DNA from: JASLBX01 sp036373915
GTDB lineage: Bacteria; Actinomycetota; Actinomycetes; Jiangellales; Jiangellaceae
DNA: 64,000 nucleotides
Direction of reading: 5' to 3'
Assembly: GCA_036373915.1 (NCBI GenBank)
Contig: DASUUU010000109.1
Coordinates: 1-64,000, forward strand
Shown here: in pieces, positions 1-7,744 of the stretch
Layout of the letters: every line of letters begins with the position of its first letter
Position numbering within the stretch: the stretch's first letter is position 1
Program-made: the position numbers and the translations under genes
The notes under the pieces: generated by a model
What the model was told of the DNA's origin: nothing
The model's database searches: none
What the model saw: only the letters and a program-made list of their open reading frames with translations

Positions 1-69
1 TGGCACGTGCTCGCTGACCCTGAAGGTAACGAGTTCTGCCTGCTGAGACGTCGGGTACCGAAGGTGTAG
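1..69 (+). CDS. C-terminal end of a glyoxalase/VOC-family protein (partial)
   Basis: Only the last 22 codons are in the window; the gene begins outside it. The tail reads WHVLADPEGNEFCLLRR, then seven more residues and TAG. The DPEGNEFC pattern closes the final strand of many glyoxalase/bleomycin-resistance (VOC) proteins, and its glutamate is usually the last metal ligand. The substrate cannot be judged from the fragment. VOC membership is inferred from this motif alone, but it is a characteristic one. Confidence 0.7.
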   Translation, partial: WHVLADPEGNEFCLLRRRVPKV

Positions 70-498
70 TCGCTCAATCACCCGGTACTGCCGTCTCCTG
101 ACGCGGGGTCACCAAGATCATGTACAGAGATCGAGGAGTGATCGCTAGATTGCCTGGGCAAAACAGAACAAACCAGGGCACGATTTGCGATCGCTCCTCG
201 ATTTCTGTAAGCGATTTCGGACGGTGCGGACCGGGACGTCCGCGGCGAGGGGAGCCGCTGCCGCTCTGCGCAGCTTCATCGACGGGTGCCCGGTTCGTCT
301 ACACCACGATTCGCCAGGCTCTGGCGCGCTGGAAATGAACCGGCAGTTCCGGGATCTGCCGCGACTCGGGAGGCGCCGTCGTCCCGCTCGCGCGAGCCAA
401 TGCCCGCTTCGAGAAAGGCGAGTTCCCGAACGTCGGGCGAAGCCGAAAAGCGACCTGATCGGCCTTTCAGCACAAACCGCTTAGCTGGCCGGCACGGT
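70..498. other. Intergenic stretch without a convincing gene
   Basis: About 430 bases between the VOC gene tail and the convergent lipoprotein gene. Open frames exist on both strands, but their translations are arginine- and proline-rich with no recognisable motif, as expected of chance frames in GC-rich DNA. The one clear structure is the long inverted repeat at 123-209. The rest (210-498) shows no promoter, RNA gene or repeat that I can support. Confidence 0.6.
123..209. repeat. Long intergenic inverted repeat with 23-base arms
   Basis: Left arm 123-145 (begins TACAGAGATCG, ends GTGATCGC) pairs with right arm 187-209. Two of 23 positions do not match, and both would be G-U wobbles in one RNA strand. 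Partial pairing continues inward (TGCCTGG near 151-157 against CCAGGGCA near 173-180). It lies downstream of the VOC gene and could end its transcript, though no T tract follows. Like several other intergenic hairpins in this window it contains TGATC. Confidence 0.7.
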
Positions 499-1182
499 TC
501 AGAGCACGTCTATCGTGGCGACGATGTCGTCGAACTGGGCGAACCAGCTTTCGTCCGGCGCCGGGAACCTGACCCAGCACACCTCGTCGCCCGATGGGAA
601 CCGGTAGTTCAGCCAGACCCTCGCTTGGTAGGAGTCGCGATTAGAGGTGCGAGCCGCCGGGATTCCGTTCACCGTTGCACTCCCGGTCTCGCTGCCCTCG
701 AAGCTGCCATCGTCGGGTTCGCAAGACGCAATGAGGTAGATATCGACGTCGCCCTCGGTACCTCCGTACGCCAGCAACGATTCCTCGTCCAGGCCGTCCT
801 GGACTACCCGGTGCATTGACAGCGCCAGATCTTCAGGAATGTCTTCCTGATCGACGAACGCGTCGATCATGTCGTGGTCGGTCGGAACATTTAGCCAATC
901 ATCCGGGAGCTCGACAGTGAATCCGATCATCTCGCCACCAATCCGCCGGCCATTGGCTCGCGGCGCTTCCGGCTCCGTCGTGCTGTCATCTTGCGCGTCC
1001 GCGCTGTCGTCACCGGCGGGCATCGGCGTCTCACTGCCTGCTCCGTCCGGCGTCTCGCCTTCTGCGCTGTTGGGCACCGGCAGCGCACCGTCCGCGGGAT
1101 CACCGCCGTCGGAGCAGGCCGATAAGATCACGACAAGAACGAATCCGGCACTGGCGGTCAGCCTCAATCTGGTCAACTTCAC
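499..1182 (-). CDS. Putative secreted lipoprotein of unknown function
   Basis: A 227-residue protein from a GTG start. The N-terminus is a typical lipoprotein signal: KLTRLRL, a hydrophobic stretch and the lipobox LSAC, so the mature protein should begin at that cysteine and be anchored outside the cell. A Ser/Pro/Asp/Glu-rich linker of about 60 residues follows, then a compact domain with ELPDDWLNVP, two cysteines and a C-terminal FDDIVATIDVL. I do not recognise the domain; its layout resembles small extracytoplasmic actinobacterial lipoproteins. It starts 11 bases after the membrane protein at 1194-2216 ends, so the two are probably cotranscribed. The reading frame stays open far upstream, but the signal peptide decides the start. 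Confidence 0.75.
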   Translation of the reverse strand: MKLTRLRLTASAGFVLVVILSACSDGGDPADGALPVPNSAEGETPDGAGSETPMPAGDDSADAQDDSTTEPEAPRANGRRIGGEMIGFTVELPDDWLNVPTDHDMIDAFVDQEDIPEDLALSMHRVVQDGLDEESLLAYGGTEGDVDIYLIASCEPDDGSFEGSETGSATVNGIPAARTSNRDSYQARVWLNYRFPSGDEVCWVRFPAPDESWFAQFDDIVATIDVL

Positions 1183-1193
1183 GGAGGCCGACC

Positions 1194-2216
1194 CTACGGC
1201 CCTCGGACCGGGAGCCCTCCGCCAGCCGCTTGCAGCCGGAACCAGCCCCGGCTGTGTACAGGGCAGAGTCCGCGCTGATGAGCTACCGCCGCTGCGGCGC
1301 CACCGGTGAGCAGGCGGGAGATCCACCGGAGTCGTCGCCAGCCGAAGGTGACGAGGAGGATCCCCAGGACGCCGACTTTGGCCCACTGGGGCCGTGGCCC
1401 GAAGCCCTCGGGGCGCGGGTAGCCACCGTCGTCGAGGCCGGCTGCGCGTTCGAAGTGGTTGCGGGACTGGGGGAAGAACGCCTCGTCCACGGCGTACAGC
1501 AGCGGCATCGCCAACGGTCCTCCCGCCACGGTGAGCGTCGCCCACTGAGTGACGTGGCGTGACTCGTGGCGCGCCAGTGCCGTCCCGTTGCCTTCGCTCA
1601 TCGGAGACTGGTGATCGGTCAGGATGACGCTGCCTACGGCGAAAGTGGAGTCCGAGGCAGCGGACGGAAGGAACGCCAAGGTCACGGACCCCGCCTCGCA
1701 GAGGCCGCCGCCGCGGTCGTTCACGTAGTGACGGACCAGGCCAGTGACTGGCGCGGTCAGGAACTCTCGGGTCTGGAGCCACGCGTCGCCGCCTACCTCC
1801 GCGAGAGAGTCGTCCAGGTTGGCCGTCGTGCGCCCGGGCTGCCCTGTGCCGCAGTGCGGGAGTCCGGGGCCGCTCACGTGTTGGTGCAACGCCATCCCTG
1901 AACCGACCACGACAAGTCCCGCCAGCACCAGCGTGCCTGCAAGGGCGAGACTCCTTCGTCGTCGGCAGCAGCGGCAGGCCAGGTCGGCCGTTTGCCGTCC
2001 TCGTGTCAGGCGCCACAACCCCACCAGCAGACCGAGCAGACCGAAGGCCAGCAGTGCGGCCAACACACCGACTGCGCGGGCGGTGGCCTGGAGCCCGTTC
2101 CAGGCGACTCTCGGTGCCTCGTGGGCACTGGGAGTCTCCTGACTCTGCACCGTCTCCGCGGTCCGCAAGCGCGCTCCTTCTCCGTTCAGCGGTTTCGCGT
2201 GCTGGACGAAGAACAC
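1194..2216 (-). CDS. Membrane protein with an HExxH (HESRH) motif, unknown family
   Basis: Up to 340 residues from a GTG at 2216; a second GTG at 2150 is an alternative start, and neither has a strong ribosome binding site. Predicted hydrophobic spans lie near residues 48-69, 89-109 and 281-293. The extracytoplasmic middle contains RHESRHVTQWA (HESRH at 217-221), matching the HExxH zinc-metalloprotease signature, followed by GGPLAMPLLYAVDEAFFPQ and NHFERAAG, which supply possible third-ligand acidic residues. I cannot assign a named family, and protease activity is only inferred from the motif. The lipoprotein gene lies 11 bases downstream in the same operon and could be its partner or substrate. 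Confidence 0.65.
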   Translation of the reverse strand: MFFVQHAKPLNGEGARLRTAETVQSQETPSAHEAPRVAWNGLQATARAVGVLAALLAFGLLGLLVGLWRLTRGRQTADLACRCCRRRRSLALAGTLVLAGLVVVGSGMALHQHVSGPGLPHCGTGQPGRTTANLDDSLAEVGGDAWLQTREFLTAPVTGLVRHYVNDRGGGLCEAGSVTLAFLPSAASDSTFAVGSVILTDHQSPMSEGNGTALARHESRHVTQWATLTVAGGPLAMPLLYAVDEAFFPQSRNHFERAAGLDDGGYPRPEGFGPRPQWAKVGVLGILLVTFGWRRLRWISRLLTGGAAAAVAHQRGLCPVHSRGWFRLQAAGGGLPVRGP

Positions 2217-2414
2217 GCAGGAAACCCATCAGTTCAGGGATGACTCCCCGGGTACCCGCGTTATCAAATCGTAATCTTTGGCGACACAAGGACGTCATCG
2301 CGCCATAGGAGCCGTCTCCAGGCCACCGGCCCAACTGTCAACCGCGTGACCGGCGGCGATCTCAATGAAGGGTGGTGTACGGCTGGTTACACTCAGCGCG
2401 TTCCGAGGCTCCGA

Positions 2415-3296
2415 TCAGGACCGCAGCCAGTCGGCGACGATGTTGCCGATCTGCGGGCCGGCGTCTTCCTGGAGGAAGTGCGCGGCCCCGGCCACCAGGC
2501 GCGGCCTTGGACTGCGGAGGGCGGAGGCCACCATCTCGCCGAACTCGAATGGAAGCACCGGGTCGGAGTCGGCCCATAGCAGCAGTGCAGGCCGGTCGTC
2601 GTCGCGCAACTGCTCGACGATCCGGCGACCCTCGGCGGCGCCGGGAGCGTCGGGCGTAAGCGGAAGGATGGCCGGGAATGCCCTTGCGCCAGCTTTGAAC
2701 TCGGCCGATGGGAAGGGTGCTTCGTACCCCGCGATCACCTCGTCGCCGGGGTCGGTGAGGCAGGCGTTGCGCACCAGCAAGCCGATAGGCGGGTCTTCGG
2801 TGCGGGCCACGAAGTTCTTGAACCGGTGCCATGTCTCGGTCATCTGCTGCTCGCCGGTGAACGGTCCGGTCTGCATCAGCACCAGCCGCGAGATCCGCTC
2901 GGGATGCTCGACGGCGAGCCGCAGCCCGATCGGTCCGCCCCAGTCATGCATGACCGCCGTGGCGGCTCGTACGTCCAGGTCCTCAAAGAGTGCGGCCATC
3001 AGCTCGACGTGTCGGTCGTAGCTGTACCAGGCCAACTCGACCGGCTTGTCCGAGCGTCCGAAGCCGGCGTAGTCCGGGGCGATGCACCGGTACCCCGCAT
3101 CCCGGATCGGCGGGAGCACGGTGCGCCAGAGGAAGGACCAGGTGGGCTCGCCGTGGAAGAAGATCACCGGTTCGCCGTCGCCCTCATCGAGGTAGGCAAG
3201 CCGCAGCCCGTCGAAATCGCGGTAGCGCGGTCGGTACGGGAAATCGGGAAGCTCGGTGAACCGCTCCTCAGGGGTACGTACCGCCTCCACGCTCAT
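2415..3296 (-). CDS. Haloalkane dehalogenase-like alpha/beta hydrolase
   Basis: A 293-residue alpha/beta-hydrolase-fold enzyme. HGEPTWSFLWR (48-58) is the oxyanion-hole motif typical of haloalkane dehalogenases. The nucleophile elbow is HDWGG, with Asp118 as nucleophile followed by Trp119, which in the family binds halide. Asp243 or Asp245 (WADSDP) can serve as acid and His273 (AAHFLQEDAG) as base. Family knowledge therefore predicts hydrolytic removal of halide from a carbon, but natural substrates of actinobacterial members are mostly unknown and epoxide hydrolase-like relatives share part of this pattern. It stands alone. A TACGTT hexamer six bases before the ATG suggests a leaderless transcript. 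Confidence 0.85.
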   Translation of the reverse strand: MSVEAVRTPEERFTELPDFPYRPRYRDFDGLRLAYLDEGDGEPVIFFHGEPTWSFLWRTVLPPIRDAGYRCIAPDYAGFGRSDKPVELAWYSYDRHVELMAALFEDLDVRAATAVMHDWGGPIGLRLAVEHPERISRLVLMQTGPFTGEQQMTETWHRFKNFVARTEDPPIGLLVRNACLTDPGDEVIAGYEAPFPSAEFKAGARAFPAILPLTPDAPGAAEGRRIVEQLRDDDRPALLLWADSDPVLPFEFGEMVASALRSPRPRLVAGAAHFLQEDAGPQIGNIVADWLRS

Positions 3297-3744
3297 GATC
3301 GGAACGTACCACCCACGGGCTTGCCACCCTCCGGCCGCGTTGGTGGTACACGAGGCGCGGCTCGCAGATCACCGCGTCACGGCGACGTTCCACAGTCATG
3401 GCCTTGGCAGAACCGACGTGGACGCGACTGCTAGCGCAGCAGGCCGATGCGTGTCATCGGCAGGGCCACTCGATCGGCAGCTGGCAGGCGTTCTGAGACC
3501 GGGATGCGTCATCGTGTCCAGATGAATGATGCGCGATGCCTTGACGTCAATGTTGACTACGGACGCGCCTCGGGCTGTCATCGATTGGGTCCGACTGCTG
3601 AGCCGTGGTTGCTGAGCATGCGTCATGGTTATCGGGCATGGATAGTCGGGCGGTGGCGCCGGCGAAATAGACCACGTACCGGAACGGCCGGGAACCCGGC
3701 GGACCCGGCCCCGGTGCACGTACGTCCCACGACGGCACCGTTTC
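3297..3744. other. Intergenic stretch with no intact gene
   Basis: About 450 bases between the dehalogenase start and the hydrolase remnant. It holds the inverted repeat at 3306-3349 and the perfect palindrome TTGACGTCAA (3541-3550), followed at once by another TTGAC. Open frames on either strand are short, basic and unlike known proteins. The 3' end of the broken hydrolase frame reads through the right part to a stop at 3547, but without recognisable homology. Confidence 0.55.
3303..3349 (-). promoter_or_regulatory. Putative leaderless promoter and inverted repeat ahead of the dehalogenase gene
   Basis: On the minus strand TACGTT (3308-3303) fits an actinobacterial -10 box (TAnnnT), and six bases later the ATG begins, so transcription could start at the start codon. 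Overlapping it is the perfect 8-base inverted repeat GTACCACC (3306-3313) / GGTGGTAC (3342-3349), a possible operator or hairpin. No clear -35 is visible. Confidence 0.4.
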
Positions 3745-4004
3745 AAGCCACGCGTCGAATGATCGTAAGAACCGGTCGTGGCTGGCGACCATGGCGGCCG
3801 GGTCACCAGGAACTCTCAGGACGTGGTCACCCGGCACGACCAGGCGCTCACCTGGTAGCGCGTCGAGCACATCTTGACGCAGGCACGGGTCGCTGGAACC
3901 GATGACGACGAACTGCGCAGCGGGGGAGGACAACAGCGGCCGGGAAGGACTATGCACCGGCCGACTGGAGTCCCATCGGCCGCGAGGTCGACGTAACGAG
4001 TCAT
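3745..4004 (-). pseudogene. Internally deleted, frameshifted alpha/beta hydrolase remnant
   Basis: The minus strand starts with a plausible N-terminus at 4004 (MTRYVDLAADGTPVGRCIVL, then PGR), which degenerates into a serine run. In another frame, from about 3935, a typical C-terminal half of a small alpha/beta hydrolase follows: FVVIGSSDPCLRQDVLDALP, a GDHVLRVPGDP segment carrying the expected catalytic His, and SHDRFLRSFDAWL ending near 3745. Start and end of one protein are present, but in different frames and with the middle (nucleophile region) missing. I read it as a dead gene left by an internal deletion. Because only about 260 bases remain, the family call is by motif pattern and is moderate. 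Confidence 0.6.
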
Positions 4005-4027
4005 GGCGCTACCATGCCGCGCGCGGC

Positions 4028-5236
4028 TCACGTCGCGCGCCTGAGTTGGGTCAGTAGATCTCCGAGGATCCCCAGGGCTGATTCGAGCTGCTCGTCGGTC
4101 AGGTACGGAGCCGGGCCGAGCCGCAGGTACGACCCACGGCTGTCGGAGAGCACTCCGCGCTCGAGCAGAGCGGCCTTCAGACGTCCCGCGAACGGGGAGG
4201 ACAGTGCAACGAACCCGCCGAAGCCGTCCGCGGGGGTATCGCGGTCGCGCCTGATCAACGAGTCGGGCGCAGCCAACGCATCGAAAGCGCGAACCAGAAC
4301 GCCTCGCTGGTGGCGGTAGACATCGTGCAGGAACTCCGGAGTCAGGCCGTGCTCGTCGAAGAACGCGAACACTCGGGCGGCTCGGTAGTGGCTGGTCGGG
4401 TCGTACGTCGATCCGGCGAACCGGGCGCCTCCGTTCGCGTACGGCACCTGATCAGGCCGATCCGCATCTGCCAGGGCGCCGAACTCCGCGAACCAGCCGG
4501 TGATCACCGGGCGCATCGACTGCGCGTGTGGTGGCAGCCGCAGGAAGCAGTTGCCCTCACCGAGTTGCAGGTACTTGTACCCACCGCCGACGATCCAGGC
4601 CGAGCCGAGGCCAAGGTCGTGGATCGGCATCGGCACGACACCGAGCTGGTGGTACGCGTCGACGAGCAGCTCCGCGCCGGCCGCAGTGCACGCCACTGCC
4701 AGCTCATCCAAACCCGGAACGACGCGGGAAGTCTCGAACAGCACCGACGAGACGAGCACCGCCGCCGTACGCTCGTCGATCGCGCCGGCCAACCGCTCCG
4801 CAAGAGTCTCGACCGGCGAAGCCGGCAGCCGCACCACGTCGATGCCTTCCTCGGCGAACCGACCGAGCTGCCGCCGCAGGGTGTGGAACTCGCCGTCGGA
4901 GGTGACCAGATTCCGCCGACGTCGCACGTCCAGCGCGGACAGAAACCGGATCACCAGCTCGTGCGTGTTCGCTCCCAGCGCGATGTCACCGCCCGGATCA
5001 CCGAGCAGGCGGCGGTATCCCGCGCGGACCTCGTCTGCCTTGGCGAACGCACGGTCCCACTTGTCATCGACCGCATCGGCGGCGTCGGAGAACGCCTCGA
5101 TCTGGCCCTCCAACGCCACGTCCGGCCAGGCCTGATGCGAATGCCCGGTCAGCAGCAGCCGCTCGGCGACGCGGAACCGCGAGTAATGAGGCGCGAGCGC
5201 GTTCTCCGGCCCGGTCAGGTCGGCGAGGGTGATCAC
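4028..5236 (-). CDS. kynU: Kynureninase (PLP-dependent, aminotransferase class V fold)
   Basis: A 402-residue PLP enzyme that should cleave L-kynurenine to anthranilate and alanine in the cytosol. The cofactor lysine lies in GGGYKYLQLGEGN (Lys221), and DAYHQLG (Asp193, His196) forms the usual PLP-ring contact. The GTG start at 5236 overlaps the tdo stop by four bases (GTGA) and replaces a longer in-frame extension that runs into kynA. The order regulator-kynA-kynU with overlapping ends gives the functional context; without it the sequence could pass as a generic class V aminotransferase. The product anthranilate is the presumed substrate of the CoA ligase in the divergent operon. Confidence 0.85.
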   Translation of the reverse strand: MITLADLTGPENALAPHYSRFRVAERLLLTGHSHQAWPDVALEGQIEAFSDAADAVDDKWDRAFAKADEVRAGYRRLLGDPGGDIALGANTHELVIRFLSALDVRRRRNLVTSDGEFHTLRRQLGRFAEEGIDVVRLPASPVETLAERLAGAIDERTAAVLVSSVLFETSRVVPGLDELAVACTAAGAELLVDAYHQLGVVPMPIHDLGLGSAWIVGGGYKYLQLGEGNCFLRLPPHAQSMRPVITGWFAEFGALADADRPDQVPYANGGARFAGSTYDPTSHYRAARVFAFFDEHGLTPEFLHDVYRHQRGVLVRAFDALAAPDSLIRRDRDTPADGFGGFVALSSPFAGRLKAALLERGVLSDSRGSYLRLGPAPYLTDEQLESALGILGDLLTQLRRAT

Positions 5237-6024
5237 ATCTCGCTCCGGATCTCCCACAGGTCGGGGAACACCGGATTGTTCAATGTGGTGCTTAGGTAAC
5301 GTGCGCCGGCCGAGCCGCCGGTCCCTGGCTTGGTACCGATCGTGCGCTCGACCATCTTGACGTGCCGGTACCGCCACTCTTGTAGCCCCTCGTCCACGTC
5401 CACGAGGCGTTCGGCGACCTGCGCCGGCTCGCCGTCGTCGCGGTACACGTCCAGCAGCACCTTCTGGACGTCCGACGACGCCTCGACCGGCGCCGTGACG
5501 TCTCGCTCCAGCGCGGCAGCCGGGAGTCGGTAGCCCTGGCGGTCCAAGAACTGCAAGAACGAGTCGAACACCGACGGCCGGGACATGGCCGCCGAGATGC
5601 GCGACCGGGCGGCAGTGCCCTCGGGGTAGTGCTTGAACACGCGCTGGTCACGCCGGCCGAGGACGGCCTCCAACTCGCGGAACTGCGCCGACTGGAACCC
5701 GCTCGCGGCCTCCAGCCGGCCACGGAAGCTGGTGAACTGGCGCGGCGTCATGGTCTCCAGAACGTCGATCTGCGCGACGACGACCTTCAGAATGGTCAGG
5801 ATCCGCCGCAGGGTGTGCAGGACATGTGGCGTGTCGCCGTCCTCCAGCCGCTGCTGAAGGTGGGCGAACTCGTGCAGCAACTGCTTGAACCAAAGCTCGT
5901 ACACCTGGTGGATGACGATGAACAGCATCTCGTCGTGCTCGTCCGAGCGGGGACGCTGAGCCGACAGGACCTCGTCCAGGGCCAGGTACGAGCCATACGT
6001 CAGGGCTGGGTGGTGTTCGTTCAT
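5233..6024 (-). CDS. kynA: Tryptophan 2,3-dioxygenase
   Basis: A 263-residue heme dioxygenase converting L-tryptophan to N-formylkynurenine, the first committed step of the kynurenine route. FIVIHQVYELWFKQLLHEF contains the distal-side His39 conserved in bacterial TDOs. RHVKMVERTIG (His221) supplies the proximal heme ligand, and the family's C-terminal GTGGSAGARYL substrate loop follows. Length is close to the usual 260-290. It overlaps the regulator by four bases (ATGA) and kynU by four (GTGA), so the three are one translationally coupled operon. No cyclase-type kynurenine formamidase (KynB) is next to it; the creatininase-family gene at 9852-10622 is a candidate for that step. Confidence 0.96.
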   Translation of the reverse strand: MNEHHPALTYGSYLALDEVLSAQRPRSDEHDEMLFIVIHQVYELWFKQLLHEFAHLQQRLEDGDTPHVLHTLRRILTILKVVVAQIDVLETMTPRQFTSFRGRLEAASGFQSAQFRELEAVLGRRDQRVFKHYPEGTAARSRISAAMSRPSVFDSFLQFLDRQGYRLPAAALERDVTAPVEASSDVQKVLLDVYRDDGEPAQVAERLVDVDEGLQEWRYRHVKMVERTIGTKPGTGGSAGARYLSTTLNNPVFPDLWEIRSEM

Positions 6025-6848
6025 GGCGATGTCACCTGTTCGAAGTATTGCTGCGCAGATGGCCCCAGCGCAGCGTAGAGGTCGTGGAACAGCGCAATAG
6101 CGCGTGACCGGCTCGGCGGTGGCGGGACGAGATCGGTGGGCAGCTCCGGATCCAGGCTAGGGAACTGGCGGAACGTGTGAACTATCTGAGCGTGAAGCTG
6201 CAGCGCCTGCCGGCCGGTGAGACGCCCGCGGGCCGCGGCGTCGAACCGACCGTACTGTGCGACGAACTCGTCGTACCGCGCCGCCAGCCCATCGAGGTCC
6301 CAGGCCCGGGTGACGAGCCGGTGCGGGTCGAGCGCCGCGGACGGACGTCCAACGAAGACGGACGCGTGGTCGAGGAGCCCGAGTTCGGCGAGCAGGTTCG
6401 CCAGTTCCTTCTCGTGGTCGCGCGGTGCGATCCAGGCGCCGTCCTGGATGGCGCCGAATCCGAGGAACCGCAACCGGCGGGTCAGCCGGGACCGATCCAG
6501 TCGCCGGTCCTCCGGAACCGTGTGCCACAGCACCGTCCAGACGTCACCGTCGTCTTGGGCCTGGCCGAGGGAGAAGATCCGGTCGTCACCTTCGGCCAGG
6601 ATGGCCGCCGTTCGGGGCGTGATCGAGTAGCTGACGAGCCGGCCGGCCTTGGCACGGCCGAGCATGCCGCGCGCGGCAAGCCGGGTCAGCGCGACCCTGG
6701 CCGCACCCGGCGAGATCCCGAACTCGCCGAGCAGCGCGACAAGCCCGCCGGACCACACCGCGCGGTTCCGTGGCTGCACGTAGGCACCGAAGAGGGTCAG
6801 CACGAGTTCCTGCGGCTGTCCTCGGACACCCACGGAGACTTGTGCCAT
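6021..6848 (-). CDS. PaaX-family transcriptional regulator of the tryptophan/anthranilate cluster
   Basis: A 275-residue PaaX-type regulator. The N-terminal winged helix (LVLTLFGAYVQPRNRAVWSG, then LLGEFGISPGAARVALTRLA) is followed by the central domain (WTVLWHTVPEDRRLDRSRL, LRFLGFGAIQDGAWIAP) and the C-terminal PaaX domain. Known PaaX proteins repress CoA-thioester-based aromatic degradation and release DNA on binding an aryl-CoA; by analogy the effector here would be anthraniloyl-CoA (inference). I chose ATG 6848 because TACGAT lies exactly seven bases upstream, as in leaderless genes; an in-frame ATG at 6869 is possible but would place the start inside the palindrome. It leads the kynA-kynU operon and is divergent from the anthraniloyl-CoA operon, so it may control both. 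Confidence 0.87.
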   Translation of the reverse strand: MAQVSVGVRGQPQELVLTLFGAYVQPRNRAVWSGGLVALLGEFGISPGAARVALTRLAARGMLGRAKAGRLVSYSITPRTAAILAEGDDRIFSLGQAQDDGDVWTVLWHTVPEDRRLDRSRLTRRLRFLGFGAIQDGAWIAPRDHEKELANLLAELGLLDHASVFVGRPSAALDPHRLVTRAWDLDGLAARYDEFVAQYGRFDAAARGRLTGRQALQLHAQIVHTFRQFPSLDPELPTDLVPPPPSRSRAIALFHDLYAALGPSAQQYFEQVTSP

Positions 6849-6855
6849 GCCGCCG

Positions 6856-6880
6856 ATCGTATTACACATGACCTAGGTCA
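6856..6880. promoter_or_regulatory. Divergent control region: -10 box and perfect 12-base palindrome
   Basis: TGACCTAGGTCA at 6869-6880 is a perfect palindrome between the two divergent operons. On the minus strand a -10-like TACGAT (6861-6856) sits seven bases before the regulator's ATG, so the palindrome covers about positions -22 to -33 of that promoter, a good place for autorepression. Rightward, the LLM gene starts at 6914 with a strong AGGAGG at 6900-6905. Assigning the palindrome as the PaaX-type operator is inference from position and symmetry. Confidence 0.5.
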
Positions 6881-6913
6881 CATGTAAGTCATAGCCGACA
6901 GGAGGCCCGAGCG

Positions 6914-7744
6914 GTGCGGATCGGTATCGGACTGCCGAATACGATTCCCGGCGTCGATCGCGACCTCCTTCTCGAGTGGGCGCGGCGCGCCGACGCCGGG
7001 CCGTTCTCGTCCGTCGCCGTCCTCGACCGGCTCGTCTACGACGCGGTCGAGCCGTTCGCCGCACTTTCGGCGGCCGCCGCCCTCACCGAGCGGGTCCGGC
7101 TCGCGACGATGATCGCGATCGGACCGCTGCGCAACGCCGCGCTGCTGGCCAAGCTGGCCGCATCGGTCGGGACGCTCGCCGGTGGCGCCTCCCGCCTGAC
7201 TCTGGGTCTCGGGGTTGGTGCCAGGCACGACGACTACGAGGCGGCGGGCGTGGAGCACGCGGCGCGCGGGCCGCGGCTGTCCGAGCAACTGGCCTACTTA
7301 CGAAGCGGTCGGGGCGAGCAGGTCCACGCACCTTGTGACGGGGTCGAACTGCTGGTCGGCGGAGCGAGTGGGCCGGCGTTCGCCCGGATGGCCCGATACG
7401 CGGACGGCTACGCGCACGGCGGCGGACCGCCCCGGGCGTTCGCGGCGGCGGCGGTGCGGGCCAGGGCGGCGTGGAGCGACCTCGGCCGTGACGGCCGGCC
7501 GGCCCTATGGGGGCAGGCCTACTTCACGCTGACCGACGCCGACCGCGGTGCGGCGTACCTGCGCGACTACTACGCGTTCACCGGCGGCTTCGCCGAGCGG
7601 ATCGCGGCGGGCAACCTCACCACGGCGCGAGCGGTCAAGGACCTCATCCGCGGATACGAGGCCGAGGGTTGCGACGAGCTCGTCCTGCTACCGACCGTGG
7701 CCGACATCGACGACGTGGACCGGCTGGCCGAGGTGATCGCGTGA
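6914..7744 (+). CDS. LLM-class flavin-dependent oxidoreductase
   Basis: A 276-residue protein of the luciferase-like monooxygenase/F420-reductase superfamily. It shows MRIGIGLPNTIPG at the start, the barrel strand segments RLATMIAIGPLRNAALLAK and RLTLGLGVGARHDDYEAAG, and a C-terminal DELVLLPTVADIDDVDRLAE. Length is slightly short for the class (usually 280-340). The flavin could be FMN or F420 and the sequence does not decide. It opens the anthraniloyl-CoA operon behind a strong AGGAGG eight bases from its GTG start and overlaps the next gene by four bases (GTGA). Its role is not known from the family: a reductase or oxygenase acting on a ring or side-chain intermediate is plausible. Confidence 0.82.
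   Translation: MRIGIGLPNTIPGVDRDLLLEWARRADAGPFSSVAVLDRLVYDAVEPFAALSAAAALTERVRLATMIAIGPLRNAALLAKLAASVGTLAGGASRLTLGLGVGARHDDYEAAGVEHAARGPRLSEQLAYLRSGRGEQVHAPCDGVELLVGGASGPAFARMARYADGYAHGGGPPRAFAAAAVRARAAWSDLGRDGRPALWGQAYFTLTDADRGAAYLRDYYAFTGGFAERIAAGNLTTARAVKDLIRGYEAEGCDELVLLPTVADIDDVDRLAEVIA

Noticed and set aside
1183..2334. N-terminal extension of the lipoprotein frame up to 2334
   Set aside because: The extension is Arg/Pro-rich and overlaps the membrane-protein gene; the signal peptide with lipobox starts at 1182.
7507..7740. Longer start for the monooxygenase/reductase inside the LLM gene
   Set aside because: The FAD-binding fold begins exactly at GTG 7741 (KVSIVGAGPAG), which overlaps the LLM stop by four bases as elsewhere in the operon.
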